DNA of 64,000 bases from Henricia sp. BOLD:AAB3569 (lineage: Eukaryota; Echinodermata; Asteroidea; Spinulosida; Echinasteridae). Below, one piece after another: positions 1-12,561 of the stretch. The stretch is from NCBI GenBank assembly GCA_037783545.1, contig JBBELK010000216.1:620001-684000 (forward strand). The letters run 5' to 3'. Each line of letters opens with the position of its first letter. Position 1 is the first letter of the stretch. The notes beneath the pieces are model-generated. The model searched no databases. It worked only from the letters and a program-made list of their open reading frames with translations, and was not told the origin of the DNA. The translations under genes and the position numbers were made by a program.

Positions 1-698
1 AAGTGACCAAAGCGCCGGAAGTGTCAAATGAGCCGGCCAGCACGTCCCCGGAACCGCTCGCTGGCAGCGGTGGTGATGAGATCGAAGGGACTGGAAGTGG
101 CAGTGAAAGTGGCAGTGGAACGGACGAAGGCGTCAATCAAACTGGTACTGAGATCATCGTACCGAGTCCGATGGCGCAGTGCCAGGAATTCCACTGCCAG
201 AACGGCGGGACGTGTTACATTAACATAAAGATAAACAAGCCGGCGTGCCATTGCTCTACGGGTTATGAAGGCGAAATGTGTGATCAGGAAATAAAGAAAC
301 CTTTGCCGTCTTGCGAAGGGTTTGAATGTCATAATGGTAGCAAGTCGGAAGCAAGCCAGAAAGTGACCAAAGCGCCGGAAGTGTCAAATGAGCCGGCCAG
401 CACGTCCCCGGAACCGCTCGCTGGCAGCGGGGGTGATGAGATCGAAGGGACTGGAAGTGGCAGTGAAAGTGGCAGTGGAACGGACGAAGGCGTCAATCAA
501 ACTGGTACTGAGATCATCGTACCGAGTCCGATGGCGCAGTGCCAGGAATTCCACTGCCAGAACGGCGGGACGTGTTACATTAACGTAAAGATAAACAAGC
601 CGGCGTGCCATTGCTCTACGGGTTATGAAGGCGAAATGTGTGATCAGGAAATAAAGAAACCTTTGCCGTCTTGCGAAGGGTTTGAATGTCATAATGGT
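1..698 (+). repeat. 360-bp direct tandem duplication inside the EGF exon
   Basis: Bases 1-338 repeat at 361-698 with two substitutions that I can find: 71 t versus 431 g (synonymous Gly) and 225 a versus 585 g (Ile to Val). The unit holds the Ser/Gly linker, one full EGF and the start of the next. At the end of copy 1 the EGF stops after its second cysteine (CEGFECHNG) and runs into the start of the next linker (SKSEASQ). Copy 2 continues into a normal EGF. The unit is a multiple of three, so the frame survives. Confidence 0.93.
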
Positions 699-1830
699 GG
701 CACGTGTTACATTAACGTCGAGATAAATAAGCCAGTGTGTCGTTGCTCTGCAGGATACGAAGACGAATTGTGCGATACTAAAATGGACAAGCCACTGCTG
801 TCCTGCGAAGGATTTGAATGTCAAAACGGCGGCACGTGTTACATTAACACAGAGGAGAACAAAGAAGCATGCCATTGTCCCGCGGATTATGGAGGAGAAT
901 TGTGCGATAAGAAAATGTTTAAGCCACCGCCGTCGTGCGAAGGATTTGAATGTCAAAACGGCGGCACGTGTTACATTAACACGGAAGAGAACAAAGAAGC
1001 ATGTCATTGTCCCGTGAATTACAGAGGAGAATTGTGCGATAAGAAAATGATTAAGCCACCGCCGTCGTGCGAAGGGTTTGAATGTGAAAATGACGGCACT
1101 TGTTTCATAGATTTGGAGATGAACAAACCCATTTGCCGTTGTCCACAGGGATTTGAGGGAGAAACCTGTGATAGGAGCGTAAAGGTTATGCAACTCTCGT
1201 GTGAAACACTCGATTGCCAAAATGGCGGGACTTGCTACATTGACGATGAGCTTAGCAAACCAATGTGCCATTGTGCCACAGGATTCGAAGGTGAGACTTG
1301 CAGTGTAAGCGCAACAACACCGAGACCGTTGTGTGAAGGGTTCGAATGTCAAAATGGTGGGACTTGCTACATTGACGATGATCTTAGCAAACCAATGTGC
1401 CATTGTGCCACAGGATTCGAAGGTGAGACTTGCAGTGTAAGCGCAACAACACCGAGGCCCTTGTGTGAAGGGTTCGAATGTCAAAATGGTGGGACTTGCT
1501 ACATTGACGATGATCTTAGCAAACCAATGTGCCATTGTGCCACAGGATTCGAGGGTGAGTCTTGCAGTGTAAGCGCAACAACACCGAGGCCCTGGTGTGA
1601 AGGGTTCGAATGTCAAAATGGTGGTGTGTGTTACGTCAACAACAAAACGGACAGTGCGATGTGCCGCTGCGCAACAGGGTTTGAAGGAGACGTTTGCGAT
1701 AAAGCGGTACAGAAACTGCCAACCTCATGCGAGGAACTAGTGTGTGCAAATGGTGGATCTTGTTACGTTAAGGAGGGAACAGCGATGTGCCATTGTCCAT
1801 TGGGATACGAAGGAGTTACCTGTCAACAAA
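1..1830 (+). CDS. EGFLAM: EGF-array exon with Ser-Gly/acidic linkers
   Basis: One uninterrupted exon, open from the window edge to the donor at 1831 (gtaagt). It encodes eleven complete EGF-like modules plus one truncated module. The common pattern is [22 protein letters not shown], six cysteines per module, with a spacing of about 44 residues (132 bp). Modules 8-10 are almost identical. Before the array, and repeated once inside it, is a Ser/Gly/Glu-rich linker (SGSG and ESGSG next to D/E) of the kind that carries glycosaminoglycan chains. Human pikachurin has only one EGF before LamG1, so this is a lineage expansion if orthology holds. Because all modules share one exon, they expanded by unequal exchange within the exon and not by exon shuffling. 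Confidence 0.85.
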
Positions 1831-4800
1831 GTAAGTATAGATTGGTGCATTAACTTTATTTCCTGTTCTAAAAATATGCACAAAGTACATTCTTGTATAA
1901 ATCTCAAATGGTTGTTTTCCCCGTGGGGATTTTATTTATTTATTTATTTATTCACCACATCCAACAGCGGAGGGACCGCCAATTACAGGAATGGGAGCAA
2001 GTGTGGTTGAGTGCCTTGCTCAAGGGCACAAGTGCCACAACCCGTCGCGGCCCGGAATCGAACCTACATTCTAGTACTAGCACAGGAACTTAAGTTCGAC
2101 GCACTAGACCGCTCGGCCTTAACACCATAACATTTAATCTGGAAATGATAAAGAACCGAAAATGTTCCCAAATAAATAAACATCACAGGAGCAATGGATT
2201 GAAAGGTCATTCCGGTTCAATTTAAGTTTTTGTATGAATTCACCAAATTTGATACACGGCAACACTCAGTAATGAGCTGGAAAGAAAATAAACACTGGCA
2301 AAATACATGACAATGGGGGAAAAAAATCTGTCTTATAGTTATAGGCCTACTGTATACGTAGGCCTGTCAAAAACATTAAGTACCGAATCTAGTATGTGTT
2401 GATTTCTATCCGTATTTTGTCAGGAGGTAACACGTTTCGACAGGGTGAAAAGGCAGCGGATTAGGGGCAACTGACTGCTAGTGTTTCTGGGTACATGCAC
2501 CCCCCTTCTTTCCCCCCTATTCAGCATTATTTTGCTTCACAGTGCCAGCTTTTCAACAAAACATCCACTCAGACTCTTAGACTCTTACCCAGCCCTATTG
2601 TATGTCGGGTTTCCAATTCTTTGCCTCAGGACTACCGAGGCTACTTTGCTGTATTGTCTGATGACTGTGTTTTCTTCCGTTTATTGTCGGAGAAAGTGGG
2701 TCTCAGCCAAAAGGGATTGAACTAATTGCAAGGCAGGGAATTCTAGCCATTCTTGCCGGGGCTTCGGCTGGCTGTTAAAATGAAGCTTTTGTATGCAGAT
2801 TACTATTCAAATAAAGAACATTTGCTGCTGCTGCTGGCCTTATAAATTCCTTGGGGAATTCACATTCATTTTCCCCCCTGTTTTTTAGTTAGAAATTTTA
2901 AACAGCACTCATTTGGGACGACAATCATTGCACTTGACATTGGTTGATTGATTTACATACGGGTAAATGTATACAAGGAGTACTCATTTAGTCATGTAAA
3001 ATTATAATATTTTGGTATTTACATGTATCTGTAAATGCTGCTTACCCTCTTTTGAAAATTATTTACCTGTATTTTACCAAAATCTTACTGACAAATGGTA
3101 CCTTGTAAATGGGTAAGTTAGCACATCTTTGTCGTTACTTAATTCTATTTTCCGATTTTGCAGTACCAAACACTTGTATTCAAATGGGTAAGTGTTGACA
3201 TCCAATGTGGTTCACAAAAGAACAGTAAAATTTATGAAGGTGGGTTTGGTCTCAGCTCTTCTAATTTTGGGAAAAACTGCAATCAAAATATGCCCTGTTC
3301 AACTCGGGTGAAGTTTCCTAACTCCTACAAAACACATGATACTTTTACCTTGTATCCTTTCAACATGGTAAATCTACCTCCATTATAAAAATTGAAGTAT
3401 AGTTATCGATCATTCCCAAGATCACCCCCAAAATTCCAGAGCATGTTAAAGGGATCATCTTAGGCCATGACAGGTGCCTGAAGGAAGGGTGTAGTTTGGG
3501 ATCCCAATTGGTCGCTTGTCAAGACCACATTTATCATGACAGCTGCTAGTCCCCCTAGTTTGTCCCAAAGGCCGACTGTCGGAACATATTTTCAGACAGA
3601 GTGAACTTGACATATAATTTTAATAAAATGCTGGTTTTCAAAATTCATTGCTTCAATTTTTGTCCTTGGGCATGTTTGAATTTTGAAAACCAGCATTTTA
3701 TCAAAATTATATGTCAAGTTCACTCTGCCTGTGTATTTATAACTCTGTAAAGAGTGTTTACACAACTGAAACCAGAACCAGAACCAGAATAAGAAAAATT
3801 GACTTGAACTGAACCGGTACGCATACGGTACCCGATATCAACTTCTGATGTTTGGTTTAACGGCCCAATGTACCATTTGCTATGACCAAAAATTTAACTT
3901 CATGAGTTGACAAGAAAAGCCTTAAGCCCCGTCTACATTGGCAAACAGTTCACATAAAACATGACCAAACTTCAAGTTTGGTCATATTTTTCAGAAAGGT
4001 TTGCAGGTGTGGACAGCCCATAAAACAACAGCAAACTTCACCAACCGTGTTTAATAGCAAACGTCTGTTTACTCAAGTTTTATGTCTGAACCAATCAAGA
4101 ACCAGTTTCAAGTCATGTGATTAGAGCCAGCCAATCGTGATCACGTGACCATTCAAGAAGTTTGCTTCTGTTTGCCAATTTCTGCACGATACTTGACCAA
4201 ACAGTCTTCTTCAGATATGTTCTAAGAGAGCTTTCAGATGGCGAGTTGCAATAAAACATGTAAAAAATAAGTTTTTTATTTCTTTGATTTTGTTTCTGGC
4301 AGACGTCGGCATTAAGTTCCCCAACTTCCAATCTCACTCCTACATGGAGTTCCCAACTCCCCGAGGTTTGTACCGAAGCTTCCAGATTCAGATTGACTTC
4401 AAGCCGGAATCGCTAAATGGATTGCTGCTGTTCTGTGGGGAAAGGGACAGTACATTCGGTGATTATTTCTCTGTGGGTCTCTTGGACGGAAGGATGCAAT
4501 TCAGGTAAGTTATGGATTAAAATTCTAAGATCTATTCCCAAGAGGTTTCTGTGTCTTAATATCAAGGAGGCTGAGAGACAAAGCATGTTTTATAGGTCAG
4601 TAACGTGTAGGATCACTTTTTGTACCAAGGTTGGCTGCACCAGCTTCTGTAAGAGCCACTGAGGCAGGGTGCGCCACTCTGCCTGAAGTGTCTCCATGAG
4701 CTCCTGCACTTCTAGGGCTGTTTGAGAGATGCATGGTTTCAGAGATCAGCTCGTCCCACACAGGTTTAATCCAGTTTAAAAGCCAACAAATTGGATTTTC

Positions 4801-7800
4801 TGAAAGTCCTTATCTACAGGATTCTCCAAGAAATAATTCATGCCATGGCTCTCATTAAACTTAGCCGTGGCTTTTTAGTTTTCGGATTGTGGACTTTTAG
4901 TTAACTTTCGGCTAATTTGGATGAAAGAAAAATCACAGAATTTGTGAAACCTATTTATGACAAATAGGGCATCTTTCTTTCTGTAAATCAGAAGAGAAAT
5001 GTCTTCCCTTTACATCCTAAACCATCAAACAAAAATTGTCAGCATAAAATTAAATGATTGTATCATTACAAAAAAGCGAGAAATCAATACACTTCAGGGC
5101 AGATGTACTGATGACGCATCTTTCCATAGAATGTTTTCATCACCGGTTTGTAATGGCTGAGTCATACTAAATGGCCGACAATATGACGAGAGTAAATCAA
5201 ACTGTTACAAATCAACAAAATAAATTGTCCCTGTGATTACTCGGCACAGACCGCGTAAACAGAGACTAGGGTTTTCAGTCCGTGATGTGCGGTCGATGTA
5301 ACAGGGAGATGAAATACACTCTAATCAAGCCTAGACTTGCAGCGTCGCGAAGTCACTTGCCACGTAATATCCCTTAATCCTGAACCGTAATACTAATAGC
5401 CAAGAGACCCTACGGCATAGTACACACTGGTGGAAACGGGGTAAAGTTACTGTAAATTCAAGAAGCCGTACAAGTATTCACGTGCACGGAGAGGTCGAAA
5501 AGTTGGAGGTGGGGCAAGGAATTGGGGGTGGGGCATAAGCAATCTGTAAGGTTTGGCACCATCGTTTAACACTCTTAGCCAGAGGCAGCCAAGCGATTCA
5601 TTTCATAAGTTCGTCATTGCGAGGCTTTAATATCGTAATCCGATAATATGGGGGCTTATGTAGATAGAAGCCGGGAGGTTTGTAGTGTGCGCGAAGAAAG
5701 ATGAATCTTCTTAGAAGTAGAATCTGACCATAAGCAACGATTGAGAGATTCGTGAAGTCCTAATTTCAAGTTGAAATATAGCTACATGAAAGAAACGGGT
5801 CTCGAGATTGCTCGTTGTAAACACCCAAGGCTCACTGACTCGACTGATTGGGTACAACGATACCGTCCTCTCTCATTTCCTGCAAGATTAATGATGCACT
5901 GGACTTTTTTCTTTTTTAGACTAAGTTGTGTCTTGGCTATTTATGTATTATATTTGATTTAAAGGAAAGTTAAGGTTTTAAAACATGAACAAACTGTGAG
6001 AAAAAAGAACTGGTATGAGGAAAAGAGTATTGTCTGTAAAATTTTTACGGGAATTTTTATTTGCATTAATTAGTGAAATATCTTGGTGTGAATCATATGT
6101 ACATGTATTTTTCTTATTCTATTTGGAGAAAGAATGGCGTCTGATTGCAATAAATTATGTGATTTTGTTTTTCAAAATAAATCCACGCGGTTATGATACC
6201 AAAGAAAATTATTGACCAATTTAATTGTAAATCTTAATTGATTTGTTTGTATCTTTTTGTTTGTTTGTTTTTATTGGATTTTTAAATTTTTGTGGTAAGA
6301 TGGAAATAATAGCCAAGTACAAAAAACGACTCATGAAAGATTCTGTCGTCAAGAAATTAAAGGTTTTTTTTATAATCCGAAAGTACGTACAGTAGTTGAG
6401 ATGATGAATCAGTAAAATTGGAAATTGACTCATTGCCAGTTGGATGCATGTGATAATTGACTGCCAGAACCCGGCGTCTTGTGCTAGGACAATCGTTAGA
6501 AGCAGACGCCTGCCCAGAGCGTCAAACGCCGCAAGCCGTTTTCAAAATTGACTTCTGCCACACACACGAGCGGCTCGTGTGCATTGATAGCACGTAAGAT
6601 TCTATTGCCCGGGTCTCCCCGTAGGGGACGCTTTTATCTCATTTAATTCAACTCCAAGATGTTGTTGATGCTTCAATGAAAGTGTCCATTACGAAGATGT
6701 CATTGAGGTTCAGTAGAATAGAAGCGATCTTTATTCGAGAGGAGAAATTAAAGTGGTTTTAATACAGTAGTTGATGTTGAACTTTTGTAAAGTCAAGGAC
6801 CTGTGTATGTACATGTAAGCCGACATGAGTACCGTGGATTTGTAAGGCTTTACTATTTTCAGAGACTGTGTTAGCTAAAATGAGGCGAAAGTTGAAAATT
6901 ATTAAATGTAAAACAATAGAAATTGAATGGAAAAAAAGATAAAGGTATTTGATGCATTTCATTGTTAGTAGCATCCGACTTAAAAGAAAATAGCATAATT
7001 TCTTTTCAAAATGTTTTTAAGAGTTGGTGACTTCGAAATGGCATGTATTTATGAAGGGTTTATTGCCTTTGTTTTTCATTTTGGAGTAATGTCCCAGATT
7101 CAATGTGTGCTCACACTTCTGTAATCTGAGTGGGAGGGAATAGTTGAAAGATTAGTCACTGCCTTTTTGAGTTGGATTGTGGATGTAGTGCAAGGCTCAT
7201 GGTGTGCCCGTACCTGCCTGCGACAGAGCATCAACTGAATAGTTTTGACTGCTTACGAAAACTAATTGATTCATCTTGCCCCGCGGGATTGTTTCGGTTT
7301 GGTTTGGCTGAGGGGGAATGACCGAAGCATACTGAGCCAAGAAAAACATCCGAACTCTTGGTCATTAGTTCAACCACGGGCCGTTTGGTGGCGAAATAAA
7401 AAATGAAAACGCTTCGGCGTTATCTCAAGAAACAGATGTTGAAGATGTCTGTTTTGGCCTAGTTTCTGGCAATCTTGAAAGGTCGGGCCGAGTATTTATT
7501 AAATTTAGGTGTGCCAGGAGGCTTGAATTGATATGAATATTACTCCCTGCTGAGTAAGAACGACTTGGTCTCTGCTGTTAAGGGTCGGAGAAGGTCAAAT
7601 GTAGTTTAGTGTATCAATACTCCATAGTTCTCTCTGCTGGAGCCCACAGAGTTAAAGCAATGCTGGATTTGTAATTAGGCGTATTGATACGGTCTAATAA
7701 CTGCTGTCTTTGTGTCTGCTTGAGCCACGTTACAATGTAGTGCCAGGAGAAGTGAGTTCTCTGATTGTTGCCCCACCTATATTCTGGCATCTGAAATTCA

Positions 7801-10800
7801 TTAAGTAGGCTGACGCACTTGCATAACTGTCGGGAGTCGGGGAATGAATTCTGTCGAAGCTGGATGAACTTTGTTCGTCTTCACGCTACTTAATAACAAT
7901 TCCCAAGATTTCATCTGTTTCACCATTGCCATTCGAGCCATGTGGATTTCCCCGTTGATTGATGAATGTTTGGCAATAATGCTGTAGGCAGGGGATACGC
8001 AGCGCTACCTCTGGCTTTTATTAATACTGGCCTACACGTCTGTACATGTACATGTTGAAATGCATTTTATCCCCACCGTACAAGTACAATGTGCAGAATG
8101 CTTGCTGAGGCCCCCACATTAGACTTCTAGTCTACGGCTATCAATCATTAATGAAATCATAGTCGACCTTTTGTCCCCCTCAAATCCATTCTGAACTGCT
8201 CAATCCTGCTTGACCTATTTCATAAATAGTCGCCATAGCATCCATGAATTTGTGCATGTTAATAAAAATAAAATGGATACTTGATCCAAACCTCATGGAA
8301 ATTGTTTCGTTTTTGAGTCTAAGTTAACACAGACTCGCCCTGCACTACCACGTTGCTAAGCGATAAATGTGAAAAACATGACCTGATTACTAAAATGATA
8401 AACCAGTATTTCTTCCCTCCCAAAAAGTGTGGGCCTAATAGTTTGGGACTATTAAGACCGACTTTTGTAGTCGAAGAGAAGCGAAATGTCTTCAGTTACA
8501 GATTATTGTTCCATCTGGAGCTCGTGATGGAACCGTTATAGGCGGTAGTTCAAAGAAAGCTGAAATAGCATAAACAGAATTTGGTTGGATTCAATCCAAA
8601 CCTTAAATGACTTCATTTGTGACCAAGCATCTGCAGTATGCCTAAACAAACGGAAGTCTCTGAGCTGAGACTTTTATTAAGATGCATACCGTCACCCTCA
8701 TAAGTAACCCTTAGTTAATATTTACTGGTCTTGAGAACAAAATGTGTCTAAGTCACACATAACTGAGGCAGCCATTCTTTTGACCAGGCAAAACCACTTT
8801 ATTATACAGTGATGAGTGTGTGAACTAGCAATGTCAAACGGATCAGCAGGCGCCTCTTATGAAGAGCGGATTTGGGCAAAAAATTTCCAAAATATGACTT
8901 AAGCCTAGTTTCCATATAATCGTAACGCGCGCACGCAGACTAGACGCAAACAACTGCAACGCAAAACCCTGACGAAAACAATCGGCGGAGTTAAACTTGG
9001 TTCAACTCTGCCGACTGTCTGCGTTACTGTTTGCGTTGCTAGTTTGCGGTACTCTCTGCGTTTGTTACGTCTATATGGAAACCGGGCTTTGCGCGACTTG
9101 GTTATGAGAGTGACAATACATAGTACTGTACTTTGACAACTCACAAAGCAGCACGTGTAGGGTTTTATCTTAACTGCATGGTAACGCACCACAGGTATTT
9201 ATGAAGGGTTATAGGTTGGGGGTACAGAAATGACCCTATTACCCCCAATTCATTACAAACATAATGACTTGATCTCAGGCCTCTAGGCAAAGCTTTGCCA
9301 AGCGTTAAAAACCTTTTCTTGCATTCGTCAAGCTTCTTTGGGTGACCCTACCTCTCAAATTACTAAACCTTTCTTTCTGTGCATGTACATGTTTCAGATG
9401 TTTAACAGTACAGCAACCCCTCCCCTCAAGATATCCCCAGGATATTTTATTCGTTCTGCAAGTCTTAGCTAGTCCTCCTAAGTGAGGTTCTTTCTCGCTG
9501 TCACTCCACAACGAAATTAAAGTCACGGCAGACCAAAATCTAAAGGGTGTACCATATTCAGGCTTGTGGAGCATGGTTAAAGATAGAAAATCGGAATTAA
9601 CACTGTTAAAGACTGTGTTATCTCCATGTGTAATTGAGGATGTGTATGACAAAAACAAACCTCAATCATAAAAAAATACCTCAAGCATCATTTGAAAAAC
9701 CAACCTATGTATAAGTCAGCTCAGTACCTCATCTACGTTTCCAGAAAACAATTTTAAAATGTGTCCATGCTTTCTAGAAATTGTGTGAAACCGCCTTCCC
9801 ATTTAGGCTGGTTCCCTGGCTATACTGCACAGAAAATTCATTTCCAATTATTGTTTTCTTCTAAAAAGATATCACACAGGGAATCACTACATTGGACAGT
9901 TGGAACCACTTCTATCTTCCATTTAAGTAAGGTTTCCATGTCAAATGGTTGGTTTCAAATCCTGTTTATGAGCCTTAAAGGCCCTATAGATGATCTGTTT
10001 TTGAGCGATTCTGGGAAATAAAACCATTATAAATCAAAAGAAAGACATCGACAAACTCATCCGAAGAGATTTCAGCTCTGTCAAATGTACCACGTCTTTT
10101 TAAAAACATGAAAATCCATATGCGTTTTACCGGTCTTGGCTGGGTGTTTAAAATATTCGTTCTCAGTCAGTCACGTTTTCTCTGGCTCACGTCATGCACT
10201 CTGTGCGCGTGTCGTACTGCGTGTGTGTGCGACCCACGCGATGCATCAAAAAAATGCATCACGTTGGAACAGCATACGCGCAGTTCACAGCGTCCATTTC
10301 GGACCACCCAGATTAGAAGTAAATCGTTTGCAAACGATCTAAATAATTTCATCTTCATGGACTATTCTTTGGTAAAATTATATCATCTCAGGCGGAAACA
10401 TTTCATTGGATAGTAGCTACCAGTTCAATCTTTACTTTGAATAAAGGTTTTCCCTGTCAACTCGTTAATTAACTTTTGGGGTCATTGAAAATGATACAGT
10501 GGGCCTTCTGTAACACTGTGCATCTGTAACAAAATGTATATTTTAATGCCTTTAAATTTGTTTTTCATTTATTACATACATGTACTGCAACTGAATAGGA
10601 AAATTTAACTGTCTTTTTGTCTCTGTCATGGTCAGGTATGAACTTGGTGGTACATCCCCAGCAGTGATTATGAGTACCATCGAGGTAACGCTTGGCAAAT
10701 GGCACACGGTGACAGTCAACAGAGATAACCGGAGTGGTTGGATTCAAGTTGACGAGGAAAGACCAGTTAAAGGATATTCAATTGTGAGATGATTGCTTGA

Positions 10801-12523
10801 AAGACAGTTTTTACCCTGGTTCCAGGGCCGGATCCAGAGGGGGTGGGGGTGCCCCCGCCCTTGGATCCGCCCCTGGATTCACAGATATGAGACTAGATTA
10901 CCATGGTATCCTCTTTCATTTTTAGGAATTTGGGATTTAAAAAATAAAAGCCAAAAAAATAAAATACGTTTAATAGTTTAAAATACTGCTATACATAGTT
11001 CCGACCTGTCAATCAAGCCGAACCCGCCGACCAATAACAACAGAGCTAGCAGACATCACCCACATAGGTCAAAGTGCACTGTCTCCCAACAACATCACGC
11101 GATTTTCTGCCAATACAGTTTATACAGTGTTGTATGCGATGATACGGGTGAATTTTTGGTTTCAAGGCCGGGCGTTTCGCTGTAATAAAAGGTAATAAAG
11201 CACATATTTCATAATATGACATCCCTGTATTACTGGCCCTTTACTCGGTGTGTTCTAAGATACCGGTAACTGTCTGCCCTGAAACATGAATACTTTTGAG
11301 TTTTCTCCAATGAATTTGTGCTTTCCGTTGAAAGTCCCATTGATTTATGCAGTGTGTGTGGACATTTTGACGATAGCGTTTGAGGCGTAGCAACAATATC
11401 CAAGGGGGCTGGGTTAACTGAGCATAATCGGAACTATGCATTAAACCTGCCATTGTGGCCACCTTTAGGCCAATTTAATGCAAACTTAATGCAAGAAAAC
11501 TTTAAATACTTTAATACAGAAAGAAAACGTTATTACAACAAAACTTTATAAACAAAATGTTAATACAACAAAACTTAACACACAAAACCTAGAGAATCAA
11601 GTAGTAAGGATAAATCTAATCTACATACTTGCACGGGTGGGAATCGAACCCAGGGCACGGAGAGTGTAGGCAGGAATATATAACCCAATGCCCCAGTCCT
11701 GTGACTGGTGAGCAAATGTATCAATTTGGCAACCTTCTCATAGAAAAATGTACATGTAGGTTTGTCAGTTAAACTCAGAGTGATACTAATACTCCTGAGT
11801 TACAAAGCACTTTTAATATTTGTATACATTGACTCCATCCTTTGGATGGGATGTAAAGCCGTAATTCCAGCGTTGTGTTAGTAAATGGGTAAAGATTGCA
11901 CGCATAAATATTGTGGTCATTTATTGCAGGATTTCATTGTTTTCTTTTCTTTCGAAATGATTGGCTTGGAAAATAGCATATGAAAATGAAGGTAACTTTC
12001 TATTTGGTGCCATGTGGTAGTGAACCTTATAGCGCCACCTTGTGGTTAAATTGGTTTTGGTATTGTCCCCTGGCCCTACACCCCTAACCAGCCCAATATG
12101 CACCGGCAAATGTTTCCACTGGAAGGATAATGGTACCAAACCGTTTTAGAAACGGTTATTTTGCTCAGTAGAAACACTCTCTTACATCTTTGAGTGTCTT
12201 TTAGTTCAGTGAAAGTCTCTCACAACGTTGCCAAAGTGCCATACTTGCCAAATGTAATCTATAGAGCTTCTGCACCGGCGGCCATGACAGGGGGCAGGTT
12301 TTCTTATTTAAATGATGTGACAATGGAACCACAAAGCACCTACTCATGCTTGACACACAGTGACAATGTGACTGCCCCCTGTCATGGCCGCCGTGCAAAG
12401 GCTCTATAGGCTATACCGAGCAACAAAAGAAATGCCAAACATTTTCCCCCCACTTTTTTTGGATTGAGTGTGGAAATTTTCAGCACACAGAAGCTTTATG
12501 CAGTCATGAATAAGAAAGCTGTT

Positions 12524-12561
<38 letters not shown>

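Larger units (their letters stand above)
1831..4302 (+). other. Intron 1 of EGFLAM-like gene
   Basis: Intron of about 2.5 kb. It contains an antisense SINE (1931-2127), AT-rich unique sequence, a hairpin MITE (3592-3734) and an incomplete palindromic element around 3930-4110 with an internal inverted match (caaacttcaagtttgg). I see no exon in it. Confidence 0.7.
4505..10635 (+). other. Intron 2 (6.1 kb), mostly unrecognised sequence
   Basis: Between 4505 and 8900 I recognise no gene, RNA or clear repeat. The short ORFs there have biased composition and no domain features. From 8903 there is a palindromic MITE (8903-9087) and then a 530-bp repeat (9975-10508). Confidence 0.5.

Noticed and set aside
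384..1616. Long minus-strand ORF of 410 codons opposite the EGF exon
   Set aside because: It is the shadow of the repeated plus-strand EGF codons. The plus frame has the domain pattern, splice donor and linkage to downstream exons.
9305..9658. 117-codon minus ORF in intron 2
   Set aside because: No domain, no splice context, composition like surrounding non-coding DNA.
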